25,167 nt of DNA. Source: Planctomycetota bacterium (GTDB lineage: Bacteria > Planctomycetota > Planctomycetia > Pirellulales > Pirellulaceae). The notes beneath the pieces are model-generated. The model made no database searches. It had not been told where the DNA came from and saw only the letters and a list, made by a program, of their open reading frames with translations. Position numbers and translations under genes: made by a program. The stretch is taken from assembly GCA_029259935.1 (NCBI GenBank), contig JAJDEH010000435.1, positions 1 to 25,167 on the forward strand. The letters run 5' to 3'. This document shows, one piece after another, positions 7,305-15,106 of this stretch (positions are counted from its first letter, which is position 1; each line of letters begins with the position of its first letter).

Positions 7305-8192
7305 ATGAGACGTAGCTTCATGGAAAGTCCGTTTTTTCGTTGGCAACATTTCCTTTGGCTAGCGAGCTTAGGCTTCGGCGTTGGATGTGCTGACGTAGAA
7401 CATCCGGTGCCGGTTCCACAACAAGTGGAAGATCCTCATTGGTTTAGGCACCGGCAGGATTCACCAATCGTGAAAGACCCGTTTACGCGTTTTTCGACCG
7501 GGGCAGATGAGCGAGAATCGCTCACATTCGATACAGATGCAATTCAGGTGTTCCAAGATTCCGGCGAAGCAAAACTTGACTTGTCGGATTACCAGATTGG
7601 CAGGGAAGAAGGGCGGCGGATTGGTGGCCTGACGAACCTGCAGTGGCTAAGAGTTCCGAAGACCGTGTCCGCCCAAGACCTGGACTGGATTACGTCCCCG
7701 GCGGCGCTGCGCGGTGTTTCAATAAGGTATGCAGATTTGAGCGGCGCGGACTTTTCGCTGTTCGGAAAGCTGAAAGAGCTTCAGTGGCTCGACTTGGACG
7801 GGGCAGCCTATTCGGAGGACGATTTTTCCAAGCTGGCAAGGCTTCCAAAACTTGAGACGCTGTACCTCTCAAGAACCGTGACCGATTCCATGATCGAGCA
7901 TCTTGTTTCGCTACGCCTGCCCAAACTGAAAAACGTTAGGTTGCGCGCCGGGAAGATTTCGGATGCGGGACTCGAAAACCTCTGTTCTGAGTACGACCTG
8001 ATTTATTTAGACATTGCATCGATTTCGGCGCTGACAAGCAACTCGGTCGAGGTGCTTGGCCGCGAAGGGTCTTTGTGTTACGTGGACGTGATGTATACCG
8101 GATTTAATTGCAACCGTTATGGGATGCCAACCGACGACATTCGACGACTCGATAAACTCCTGCCGACGTGTAATATTCAATACTGGGACTGA
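7305..8192 (+). CDS. Putative LRR-like exported protein or lipoprotein
   Basis: A 295-aa protein. The N-terminus is hydrophobic (FLWLASLGFGVGC), and its Cys may be a lipidation site, though the lipobox is atypical. The middle has irregular leucine-rich repeats such as LKELQWLDLDGAAYSEDDFS and LPKLETLYLSRTVTDSMIEH, resembling the RI/AMN1-like LRRs of planctomycetes. LRRs mediate protein contacts, so no enzymatic role can be assigned. The start at 7305 has TAAGGG about 10 bases upstream; ATG 7320 is possible and gives a shorter signal peptide. A MITE-like element lies on each side of the gene. Downstream of the stop another LRR gene follows in the same orientation. Confidence 0.75.
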   Translation: MRRSFMESPFFRWQHFLWLASLGFGVGCADVEHPVPVPQQVEDPHWFRHRQDSPIVKDPFTRFSTGADERESLTFDTDAIQVFQDSGEAKLDLSDYQIGREEGRRIGGLTNLQWLRVPKTVSAQDLDWITSPAALRGVSIRYADLSGADFSLFGKLKELQWLDLDGAAYSEDDFSKLARLPKLETLYLSRTVTDSMIEHLVSLRLPKLKNVRLRAGKISDAGLENLCSEYDLIYLDIASISALTSNSVEVLGREGSLCYVDVMYTGFNCNRYGMPTDDIRRLDKLLPTCNIQYWD

Positions 8193-8254
8193 ATTGGACG
8201 ACTCATCCAAGGAATCGTGCGAAGTCAGACCGTGGGTTCTGGTCACGAAAAGCA

Positions 8255-8390
8255 GCCTGTTGAAAACACGTAGGCCGGACCGAGGAGCAAAGCGACGACG
8301 TTCCGGCATCCACGATATTTGGGGGAAACAGAGAACTGCCGGAGCGGCGCTTCATTTGATCCGGCCTACACAATTGGTTTTTCAACAGCC
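8255..8390. mobile_element. MITE-like element 2 (imperfect inverted repeat)
   Basis: The left arm GCCTGTTGAAAA followed by GTAGGCCGGA (8255-8279) is matched in inverted orientation by the right arm TCCGGCCTAC followed by TTTTTCAACAGCC (8359-8390). Inner GTTCCGGCA/TGCCGGAGC blocks also pair. No ORF is carried and no clear target duplication is seen. It ends 27 bp before the next LRR start codon, so it probably sits in that gene's promoter region. Confidence 0.6.
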
Positions 8391-8416
8391 CACTAGAGTT
8401 AGGTGGCTGAATTGGA

Positions 8417-9283
8417 ATGGTCATGGCCAAACAACCCTCACGAAGACGCGTTTGGTATTCGTTCAGTTTGCGCACTCTGCTTGCTGGTGTGTTCTTGTTC
8501 GCAATGGTACTCATGCCCTTGTCGATTCGGTGGCATCGCTATCAACAACAGAAGGCAACGATAACTTCCCTATCGAACATCGGGCTAGACGGCAAGTTCT
8601 ACCGTGAAGCGCGATTGCCGTGGTGGAGATACTTGCTCACCACCGAACAGTTGGCCGATGACGTCGAGAGTCTTTATTGGTGGTCACCCTCTCTGAAGAG
8701 CCAGAATCTGAAGTCTCTGGCAACGTTCCGCCGTGTGGAAACACTGTGGGTGCGGCAGTCTTCCGCATCGGATGCCAACGCACTAGGTCGTTTGACGCGA
8801 TTACAGTCGCTCCGGCTTGAAATGACTCGGTTGACCGACATCACCGCGATCGCGCGCCTCACTCAATTGAAGGACCTACGGCTCTGGAAAACCAAGGTGA
8901 CCGACATCGCCGCTCTATCGAAGATGCCTCAATTGGAATTTTTGTGCGTCACCGACGCACCCCTGTCGGATATCACTCCGTTGGCGGGACTGACTCAGCT
9001 AAAACAACTCGACCTCTCTGAAACCAAGGTGGCCGACATCGCACCAATCGCAGGCTTGACGCGGTTAGAGCATCTCAGTCTATGGGAAACCGAAGTCACG
9101 GATGTGACACCTTTGGCGGAATTAACAAGGTTGAAGACACTCCACCTTTGGCGAACCAAAGTGACGGATCTAACGCCGTTGGCGAATATCCCGAATGTTG
9201 AAATCTACGTCGACGACCCCGACAAGCTAACAATCCCAGTAGAATTGCAGGACCATGTCCACCGCTGGGTAATGCGACAGTAG
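8417..9283 (+). CDS. Membrane-anchored leucine-rich-repeat protein (internalin-like repeats)
   Basis: A 288-aa protein. After a basic N-terminus comes YSFSLRTLLAGVFLFAMVLM, an anchor motif (FSLRTLL) common in planctomycete proteins of unknown function, so the protein is probably held in the membrane with the rest outside. Residues about 110-265 form regular 22-residue LRRs of the internalin/SDS22 type, with the repeated core TKVTDI-x-PLAxLTxLKxL. At least six units are visible, for example LTQLKDLRLWKTKVTDIAAL and LTRLKTLHLWRTKVTDLTPL. The start is ATG 8417 with AGGTGG upstream; ATG 8423 would drop two residues. It converges on the large LRR gene, with 11 bp between stops. Function unknown, probably binding. 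Confidence 0.85.
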   Translation: MVMAKQPSRRRVWYSFSLRTLLAGVFLFAMVLMPLSIRWHRYQQQKATITSLSNIGLDGKFYREARLPWWRYLLTTEQLADDVESLYWWSPSLKSQNLKSLATFRRVETLWVRQSSASDANALGRLTRLQSLRLEMTRLTDITAIARLTQLKDLRLWKTKVTDIAALSKMPQLEFLCVTDAPLSDITPLAGLTQLKQLDLSETKVADIAPIAGLTRLEHLSLWETEVTDVTPLAELTRLKTLHLWRTKVTDLTPLANIPNVEIYVDDPDKLTIPVELQDHVHRWVMRQ

Positions 9284-9294
9284 GAGGGAAACTC

Positions 9295-11310
9295 TCACCT
9301 GTGAAAAACGCGGCAGCCAGTCAATTGCTGCTTCATGCGGCTGGCGCCTTCCTTGCTGACTTTCGTTCCGCGGAGAGAGAGTGAGGTTAGGTTGTTCAAC
9401 CCGGCCAATCGACTTAGGCCGGCGTCCGTCACTCCGGCACAGCCAGAGAGGCTTAGAAACTCCAGCGACTTTATGTCCTTCAGGTGGGACAGCGCCGCGT
9501 CGTCGACCGACTGGCATCGGTAGAGGTTGAGTCGCTTCAGTTTGTGTAGTCCGCTAATTACCTTCAAGCCAGCGGCCGTAATTGTCTCTTGCTTGTAGAG
9601 CTTAAGCTCTTCCAAATGTTTCAGGTCCGCGAGCAATGAAAGATGCTCGTCGGTAATCTGGCCGTTGTCTTTATGTCCATTACAGAAAAGATAGGTCACT
9701 TGGCCGTCGTCATTCATTTCCAGGAAGGCACCTTCGAGCGTCAATATATCGAGGGCGGCCCGACCTTGCTCGTCTCGGAATAACTTGAGTCGCGCGGAGG
9801 GCGTAATTGCGGTATCTTGTGTCGAAAGCGACCGCAGGTGGATCATCGGGGCCAGGTGGTGCAGATTTTGGTCCGCGATCTTGGTTCTGTTCAGGTCGAG
9901 TTCGATGAGTTGTTCCAAGCGGCCCAAGTACTCGAGTCCCGCGACGGTGATGCGCGTCGACGATAGATTGAGTTGGCGAAGATGAGACAGGTTCGACAGA
10001 ACTTTTGCTCCCGCGTCATCGACGCTCGAACCAGACAGATCCAATTTCTCAAGTTTCGTGAGTGACCGAAGATGCGGCATTCCGTCGCCCGAAATTTCAC
10101 GACCATTCCCCGTCAGCGTGCGCAGCTTGCCGAGCCGGGCAATGTGTTCCAAAGATTGATCTTGGGTTGAATACGGCAGCACGAGCGTCTCGAGAGAAGT
10201 CATGCTGGCTAGGTGAGCCAAACCGCGATTCATACCGCGCACACCGCTCAGGTCCAGAGTTTTTAGATGGTCCGCACCCTGCAAGTGCTCGAAGCCGCTG
10301 TCGGTGATGGACGTCTTCAATAAATAGAGCGACTCCAAGTGATCGAGTTGGTTGCAAAACGGTATGACCTCATCCGTGATGCGAAGCTGGGCTCGTACTT
10401 CGTTCAGCGACAAAGAAATAATGTTTCCATCGTCATCGGTTTGGTGATTGATGTGCAGCGCCCGCAGGGCGTCGACTAATTCTCGTTCCTGAGATCGGAA
10501 TAGCGCCAGCGCCGCCGAGAAGGTAACTTGGTTCTCGCGATCGAAGGTGGCATCCACCTTCTGGCCAAAGGAAAGCTCGTGCAAACTGGCCATTGGCTTC
10601 AGCGCAAGCAATCCGGCGCTCGTCACTTCGAAAGGAAGAACAAGAGACTGCATCTTCGCCATCTTGTGAAGATGCGCGAGTCCGGCGTCGGTCACGCGGG
10701 TTTGCCCGAGGTCAAGCCGGCGCAATTCCGTCAAGCCGCGAAGATGGCTCAATCCTTCATCGGTGATATGCGTGTCGTCCAGCGCGAGCGATTCCAATCG
10801 TGAAAGGCTTCCAAGGTGGGCCAAACTGGCATCCTGGATTTTGTTTCCGGACAAAGTCAGTGACTTAAGTTGCTTTAGCTCTTTGAGATGGACGAAGCCT
10901 GCTCCCGTTATCCGCATGAATCGCACGTTTAGCTCTTCCAAATTGGGAAACGCCACAAGGTGCGCCATCTGACGGTCGGTAATTTCTAGTGCCAGCGGCA
11001 GATTCAAGGACCGCAACGAAGTCAGCTTCCGCATCTCGCTCCACTGGTTCTCGGTAAGCGTCCGAAGAAATCGCTTGCCAAAAGAATGCGACAGGGCGAC
11101 GACTTCGCCTTGGTCGTTTAGTTGGTACTGGATTCGGAATGCCAAAGTCTCTTGCAGCATTTGCAGGACAGCGGCATGCTCTGCTTTCGGCGTCGCTGGT
11201 TCGTCACCCAACCCGGAATGCGGCTGCCCGGCGCTCGCCGTACAAACGAGCACAAGACCAAGGCCACGAAGTAGGTTCCGTTTGAGCAATTCCGAAATCA
11301 TGGCAGGCAT
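9295..11310 (-). CDS. Large secreted leucine-rich-repeat protein
   Basis: A 671-aa protein with a signal peptide (LLRGLGLVLVCTASAG) and three LRR blocks of the RI/AMN1-like type with cores such as LKSLTLSGNKIQDASLAHL. The blocks lie at about 90-260, 310-500 and 565-665. They are separated by spacers that carry the same motif three times: ALxxLFRxxE/DE followed by ALxxL, then an NDDGxVxxL strand (near 55-75, 265-300 and 510-545). The whole protein therefore looks like a threefold internal repeat of spacer plus LRR block. No catalytic motif is visible. It is probably periplasmic or surface-exposed and protein-binding. No strong ribosome binding site is seen; ATG 11301 is an alternative start. 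Confidence 0.85.
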   Translation of the reverse strand: MPAMISELLKRNLLRGLGLVLVCTASAGQPHSGLGDEPATPKAEHAAVLQMLQETLAFRIQYQLNDQGEVVALSHSFGKRFLRTLTENQWSEMRKLTSLRSLNLPLALEITDRQMAHLVAFPNLEELNVRFMRITGAGFVHLKELKQLKSLTLSGNKIQDASLAHLGSLSRLESLALDDTHITDEGLSHLRGLTELRRLDLGQTRVTDAGLAHLHKMAKMQSLVLPFEVTSAGLLALKPMASLHELSFGQKVDATFDRENQVTFSAALALFRSQERELVDALRALHINHQTDDDGNIISLSLNEVRAQLRITDEVIPFCNQLDHLESLYLLKTSITDSGFEHLQGADHLKTLDLSGVRGMNRGLAHLASMTSLETLVLPYSTQDQSLEHIARLGKLRTLTGNGREISGDGMPHLRSLTKLEKLDLSGSSVDDAGAKVLSNLSHLRQLNLSSTRITVAGLEYLGRLEQLIELDLNRTKIADQNLHHLAPMIHLRSLSTQDTAITPSARLKLFRDEQGRAALDILTLEGAFLEMNDDGQVTYLFCNGHKDNGQITDEHLSLLADLKHLEELKLYKQETITAAGLKVISGLHKLKRLNLYRCQSVDDAALSHLKDIKSLEFLSLSGCAGVTDAGLSRLAGLNNLTSLSLRGTKVSKEGASRMKQQLTGCRVFHR

Positions 11311-11736
11311 CCAAAGATTTCTAGGGGCGATGAGATGAGAATGGTTCGGATTTGTAGCGATCCGCTAGCCTAACATCATAGATCATCGGTCCAAGATGTT
11401 TTGCAACATCTTCGTAACAACGATATCGTTCGCAACCACTCGGTAGACGCCGACAAGAGTTCGCTGACAACCGATTGCCCGATCAACTTGCAGGTCCAAA
11501 GAGGGAAAAGGCGGGTGAGGGGAGGCCAACGCCGCGTCGAATCACTCCCCCGGATCTTTCCTCAGAGCCAGGCTGAATGGATCGCCTTGAGTTGATACGT
11601 TGTCGTCTCGCTTTGTCGCTTTTCGTTGACGTTGCACACGGAAAGGCAGCCGTCCTTTCGAGATTCCAATTGGAGGACAGGCTTGCCCGTCGATTGGACC
11701 ATCGCAGCGACCGGCAACAATTACTTCGCGAACCCG
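11311..11736. other. Intergenic region without a supported gene
   Basis: Between two divergently spaced minus-strand genes there is no ORF with family features. The one structure seen is a perfect 8-bp stem at 11393-11412 (AAGATGTT/AACATCTT, loop TTGC). It has no T-run and is therefore more like an operator than a terminator. Promoters for the large LRR gene must lie here but are not recognisable. Confidence 0.4.
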
Positions 11737-12240
11737 TTAGCGCCCGACGATTCCAGACAGCGGTCCTAGAATGGCATCCAACGTGGTGGACGTGTCTTCC
11801 TTGATTACGACTCGGTCACCAGGCATCAGCGAATAGTCGTAACTCGGCATCACACGTTTCTTCTTGGACCGCATTTGGACGCCCATCTTGATTTGCTGCC
11901 GACTTGTCGGATCAATCCGGACGACTTCGATTTTCATCTTTTTGAACTGTCGACTCGCGCCCGCTTTGTCGATCGCCTGCTGAACGGTGAGGCCTTCCGT
12001 GAGCGGTTGCTGCATGGCTTTGCCACGGCCGTTGGCCGGCACGATTTCGACACGATACATCGGTCCGTTTTCAGCGATTTCCTCCGTCCGCCTATCCGCG
12101 GTTCCCGGGCGCGCAAACAGCGCCATACGCTTTCCTGATCCGTCTTGAGTGACCTGACATCCAGTGCTAGCCAGCGCCATCAAAGCGCCACAAAACGTCA
12201 CCGTAATTCCCGCTCGTGATCCCATCCGTGGACTGTTCAT
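11737..12240 (-). CDS. Small lipoprotein with a polysaccharide-export (SLBB-like) domain
   Basis: A 167-aa protein starting at ATG 12240, chosen because GAGGAAG precedes it and the lipoprotein signal begins there (MNSPRMGSRAGITVTFCGAL...ASTGC, lipidation at Cys). The open frame continues 48 codons upstream without signal features. The C-terminal two thirds has TVQQAIDKAGASRQFKKMKI and then DYSLMPGDRVVIKED, which resembles the SLBB/Wza-like soluble-ligand-binding domain, including its PGDRVVV end. Full Wza-type exporters are longer and have an N-terminal Poly_export domain, which is missing here. No other exopolysaccharide gene is nearby. A role in envelope or export is possible but unproven. 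Confidence 0.75.
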   Translation of the reverse strand: MNSPRMGSRAGITVTFCGALMALASTGCQVTQDGSGKRMALFARPGTADRRTEEIAENGPMYRVEIVPANGRGKAMQQPLTEGLTVQQAIDKAGASRQFKKMKIEVVRIDPTSRQQIKMGVQMRSKKKRVMPSYDYSLMPGDRVVIKEDTSTTLDAILGPLSGIVGR

Positions 12241-12423
12241 ATACTTCCTCGCCAAATGTTCCGATCCATAAGGTTTGCGCAATCCCCCGATTCGAGACTC
12301 TCCGCATAATCGGCACTTGGAGGCGACAACTTTATCAAATCCACAATCGCCGGCGAAAACGTGGAAAATGATTCTTGCTGTCACAGCACTCGCGAAGGCG
12401 GCATGGTTTACCGAGGCAAACCG

Positions 12424-13305
12424 CTACAGTCCGTCGACATCCATGAATCGCGACATGCGATCATAGGGAAAGACGGGACCATCCTTGCAAACAAAGTCAG
12501 GCCCCAACTGGCAATGCCCGCACAGCCCAACCGCGCACTGCATATTTCGCTCCATCGAAATCCAAATGCGTGACGCATCCAGGCCCCGGTTCATGGCCGC
12601 CGTCGCCGTGAACCTCATCATGACTTCGGGACCGCAACAAAGCAGCACCGTATTCCGGGCCGCGAAGGTTTGCAGCCGGTCCAGCAGCAACGTGACAACT
12701 CCCACGTTGCCCAACCATCCCGGTCCCGAACGATCCACGGTGGTGTGGACATTCAAACCAGCTTGCGACCAAGCGTCGTATTCATCGGTGTACAGCATGC
12801 TGTCGGGAGACCGCGCGCCGTACAGCAAATGCAATCTGCCGAACTGGCGGTGATGCCGCAGCAACGCGTAGATTGCTGGACGTAAAGGTGCCAAGCCGAT
12901 GCCACCGGCAACCAGAATCACATCATGCCCAATGCATTCGGCCAGTGGCCAGCCAGTGCCAAACGGCCCCCGCAATCCCAGCGTATCGCCAGCCTTCATA
13001 CCGGCCAGGGTCCGCGTTACATTGCCGGCTTCGCGTACGGTGTGGGCACAGCTTTCTTGGTTTCGAGGATCGTCACTGATCGAGATGGCAATCTCGCCCG
13101 CGCCGGGCAGGTACAGCATATTAAATTGCCCGGGTGAAAATCGATAAGCGGCACGGTTGTGTTGGTCTTGAAACACAAGATGATAAGTGGCCACGCCCTC
13201 GACTTCCGGCGTGATGTTGTCGATCTGGACAGTGTGCGCAAGCCATGGATTCGGCGTATCGGCACCGCTCAGACCGGATAGAGATGCGTTAAATGCGGAA
13301 CTCAA
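12424..13305 (-). CDS. FAD/NAD(P)-binding [2Fe-2S] protein, hydrogenase gamma (HydG/HyhG)-like
   Basis: A 293-aa cytoplasmic diaphorase-type subunit of the ferredoxin-NADP reductase superfamily. It moves electrons between NAD(P)H and Fe-S clusters. The FAD-binding barrel has [20 protein letters not shown] (about 56-75). The NAD(P) site is [12 protein letters not shown] (132-142), and [10 protein letters not shown] comes later. The C-terminal cluster motif C-x4-C-x2-C-x7-C (Cys257, 262, 265, 273; CAVGLCGHC then CKDGPVF) is complete. This layout matches the gamma subunit of group 3b NiFe (sulf)hydrogenases and subunit B of anaerobic sulfite reductase. Its start overlaps the end of the Fe-S gene upstream by 4 bp (ATGA), indicating translational coupling. 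No hydrogenase small or large subunit follows: the next gene is an SLBB-like lipoprotein. Confidence 0.9.
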   Translation of the reverse strand: MSSAFNASLSGLSGADTPNPWLAHTVQIDNITPEVEGVATYHLVFQDQHNRAAYRFSPGQFNMLYLPGAGEIAISISDDPRNQESCAHTVREAGNVTRTLAGMKAGDTLGLRGPFGTGWPLAECIGHDVILVAGGIGLAPLRPAIYALLRHHRQFGRLHLLYGARSPDSMLYTDEYDAWSQAGLNVHTTVDRSGPGWLGNVGVVTLLLDRLQTFAARNTVLLCCGPEVMMRFTATAAMNRGLDASRIWISMERNMQCAVGLCGHCQLGPDFVCKDGPVFPYDRMSRFMDVDGL

Positions 13306-14423
13306 GGGCTATCTCCTCGGATCGCGGCCACTTCTTCGGTGAGATCAATTCCGACCGGACACCAGGTAATACAGCGCCCGCATCCGACACAACCGGACGT
13401 GCCGAATTGGTCAACCCACGATCCTAGTTTGTGCGTGAGCCACTGGCGGTAGCGGGAGCGAATTTGGTTGCGCACATCGCCGCCATTCATATAGCTGAAG
13501 TCGACATTGAAACAGGAATCCCAATGACGGTGCCGCTCGGCATGTTCGCCCGCGAGATCCGCCACCTCTTCGACGGAACTACAAAAGCAAGTCGGGCACA
13601 CCATCGTGCAATTGGTGCAAGAAAGACATCGCTCGGCCACGTCTGCCCAGCGCGGATGTTCGAGGTTCGAGAGCAACAAATCGCGCAGCCCCGTCGGATC
13701 CATCCGCCGCTCGATTTGCGCGACGGCCTGCTGGCGGGCGGCCTGCGCGGCTTGAAGCTGGTCGATGTCCGCGTCGCTCGTGTTCAGCGCCTCCAGGATC
13801 TCGGCACCTTCGGCGGTGGCCGACTCGGCGGTGAAACCGTCTTTGAGTTCGGTCAGAGCGATATCGAAACCGCTGGTGCAACGGGGTCCGGTTTCCATCG
13901 AAGTGCAAAAGCAGGTCGAAGCGGCTTGAGTACAATTGACGGCGATGATCAGTGCCTCGGACCGCCGTCGCTGATAAATGGGATCGATATATTCACCGGA
14001 AAGAAACACTCGGTCTTGGACATGCATGGCCGCCAACTCGCAGGCCCGCACGCCCAAAAACGCGTGCTTCGGTGGTTCGTCTTCCGTGACGCGAAACTGC
14101 CAGCCGTTTTCCGTCTTGTCCGCTTCGCTCAATTTGGCGTGCGGCGGAAACAAGTATCGCTTCCACGAATGGGGGCCGACGACGTATCCAAATAAAGCCT
14201 CGTCGTCGCGAGGTTTGAGTCGATACTTTCCAGGCTCTTGCTCGTCCGTCCAGCCTTGGGGCAGATCGTCCACGCCGTCTATTTGGCCATAAACAATCGC
14301 TTCCTGATCTATCGTGGGACCGATGACCGTATAGCCGCGTTGCCGCAGCACTTCGAACACGCGTGCGAAGGCTGCCCTGTCGAGGAAGCGTTCCTTTTTG
14401 TGTTCCTCCGTCGTCGCACTCAT
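13302..14423 (-). CDS. 4Fe-4S dicluster protein, hydrogenase beta (HydB/HyhB)-like
   Basis: A 373-aa electron-transfer protein. Two cluster-binding regions are clear: [16 protein letters not shown] (Cys266, 269, 272, 276, 279, 281) and [16 protein letters not shown] (Cys345, 348, 351, 355). Four more cysteines at 128, 164, 171 and 173 ([18 protein letters not shown]) match the N-terminal domain of beta subunits of group 3b NiFe hydrogenase and anaerobic sulfite reductase subunit A. In those enzymes it links the flavoprotein to the catalytic core. Its ATG directly abuts the stop of the upstream cyclic-nucleotide-domain gene and its end overlaps the gamma-like gene, so the three form one operon. 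A catalytic partner is not encoded in the window. Confidence 0.9.
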   Translation of the reverse strand: MSATTEEHKKERFLDRAAFARVFEVLRQRGYTVIGPTIDQEAIVYGQIDGVDDLPQGWTDEQEPGKYRLKPRDDEALFGYVVGPHSWKRYLFPPHAKLSEADKTENGWQFRVTEDEPPKHAFLGVRACELAAMHVQDRVFLSGEYIDPIYQRRRSEALIIAVNCTQAASTCFCTSMETGPRCTSGFDIALTELKDGFTAESATAEGAEILEALNTSDADIDQLQAAQAARQQAVAQIERRMDPTGLRDLLLSNLEHPRWADVAERCLSCTNCTMVCPTCFCSSVEEVADLAGEHAERHRHWDSCFNVDFSYMNGGDVRNQIRSRYRQWLTHKLGSWVDQFGTSGCVGCGRCITWCPVGIDLTEEVAAIRGDSP

Positions 14424-14924
14424 TTATTCCTCTTTCGAGATTTCGGCGGGGATCGTGGACGGTGCGTCGGCGAATAGATCGAGAAGCTGCAGGCGGGTGG
14501 CGACCAATCGTTTTGACAAGGCCCAAGCCATGCGCCGCATCAGCCGATATCCGAATTCATGATTGTTCTCGCAGAGTTCCCTCAGTTTGTCGGCTGTCGC
14601 CGCGACCAATTCACTATCTTCGACCGCCACCGCGCTGGCGGTCATCTTGCCTTCGCCAAGCATGGCCGACCACCCCACCATTTCCCCGGGCCCGATCGTC
14701 AGAATTCGTATCGCTCCGCTTCCGGGCGATCCCATTTCCAAAGCTAGCCGGCCGCTGCGAACCAAATACAGCTTCGAGTTCGCGCCCCCTTCGCGAAATA
14801 CGAACGACCCGGCGGAGAATTCTTCCACCGTGGATTCCGCCGCCAACTTATCAATCACGACTTGTGGCAACGGAGCGGAAAAATTCAGTTCTTCCAAAAC
14901 GTACTTGAGTTGCTTGGTGTCCAT
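14424..14924 (-). CDS. Cyclic-nucleotide-binding-domain protein without DNA-binding domain
   Basis: A 166-aa protein consisting of one cNMP-binding fold: FSAGSFVFREGGANSKLYLV, then the conserved Gly-rich turn and ILTIGPGEMVGWSAMLGEGK. The CRP/FNR-type winged helix is missing; the protein ends after a helix (RRMAWALSKRLVATRLQLLD). ATG 14924 is preferred, with GAGGGA upstream; an ATG at 14969 is also in frame. First gene of the operon with the beta- and gamma-like subunits; its TAA is directly followed by the next ATG. In known group 3b hydrogenase operons a similar cNMP-domain protein often precedes the beta subunit, so it may be a regulatory subunit of the complex. The ligand is unknown. Confidence 0.88.
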   Translation of the reverse strand: MDTKQLKYVLEELNFSAPLPQVVIDKLAAESTVEEFSAGSFVFREGGANSKLYLVRSGRLALEMGSPGSGAIRILTIGPGEMVGWSAMLGEGKMTASAVAVEDSELVAATADKLRELCENNHEFGYRLMRRMAWALSKRLVATRLQLLDLFADAPSTIPAEISKEE

Positions 14925-15106
14925 GATCTTCGCTCCCTCGGATTCCGCCCCACCTCCTTGAATGTACAAGACTTGGGCCCGTGAACGCCAGTAGCCTGCG
15001 CCTTTGACCGCGACCGGAGCCTGGATTACAACTCCTACTGACTGATTTTCACAAAGTGCGGACCACCCGAACTAGAGCTCCTCCAACTTCATCGATGGGA
15101 AACACG

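Noticed and set aside
7125..8390. CRISPR array or regular repeat-spacer structure formed by the repeats around the first LRR gene
   Set aside because: The repeats are two unrelated inverted-repeat elements on either side of a gene, with no direct repeats at regular spacing and no cas gene.
13431..14195. 254-codon ORF opposite the hydrogenase-beta-like gene
   Set aside because: The opposite strand encodes complete Fe-S cluster motifs; this frame has none.
12424..14423. Anaerobic sulfite reductase subunits A and B
   Set aside because: Beta/gamma of group 3b hydrogenase and AsrA/AsrB are homologous. The preceding cNMP-domain gene favours the hydrogenase type, and no AsrC is present. I therefore kept the hydrogenase-like name without a gene symbol.
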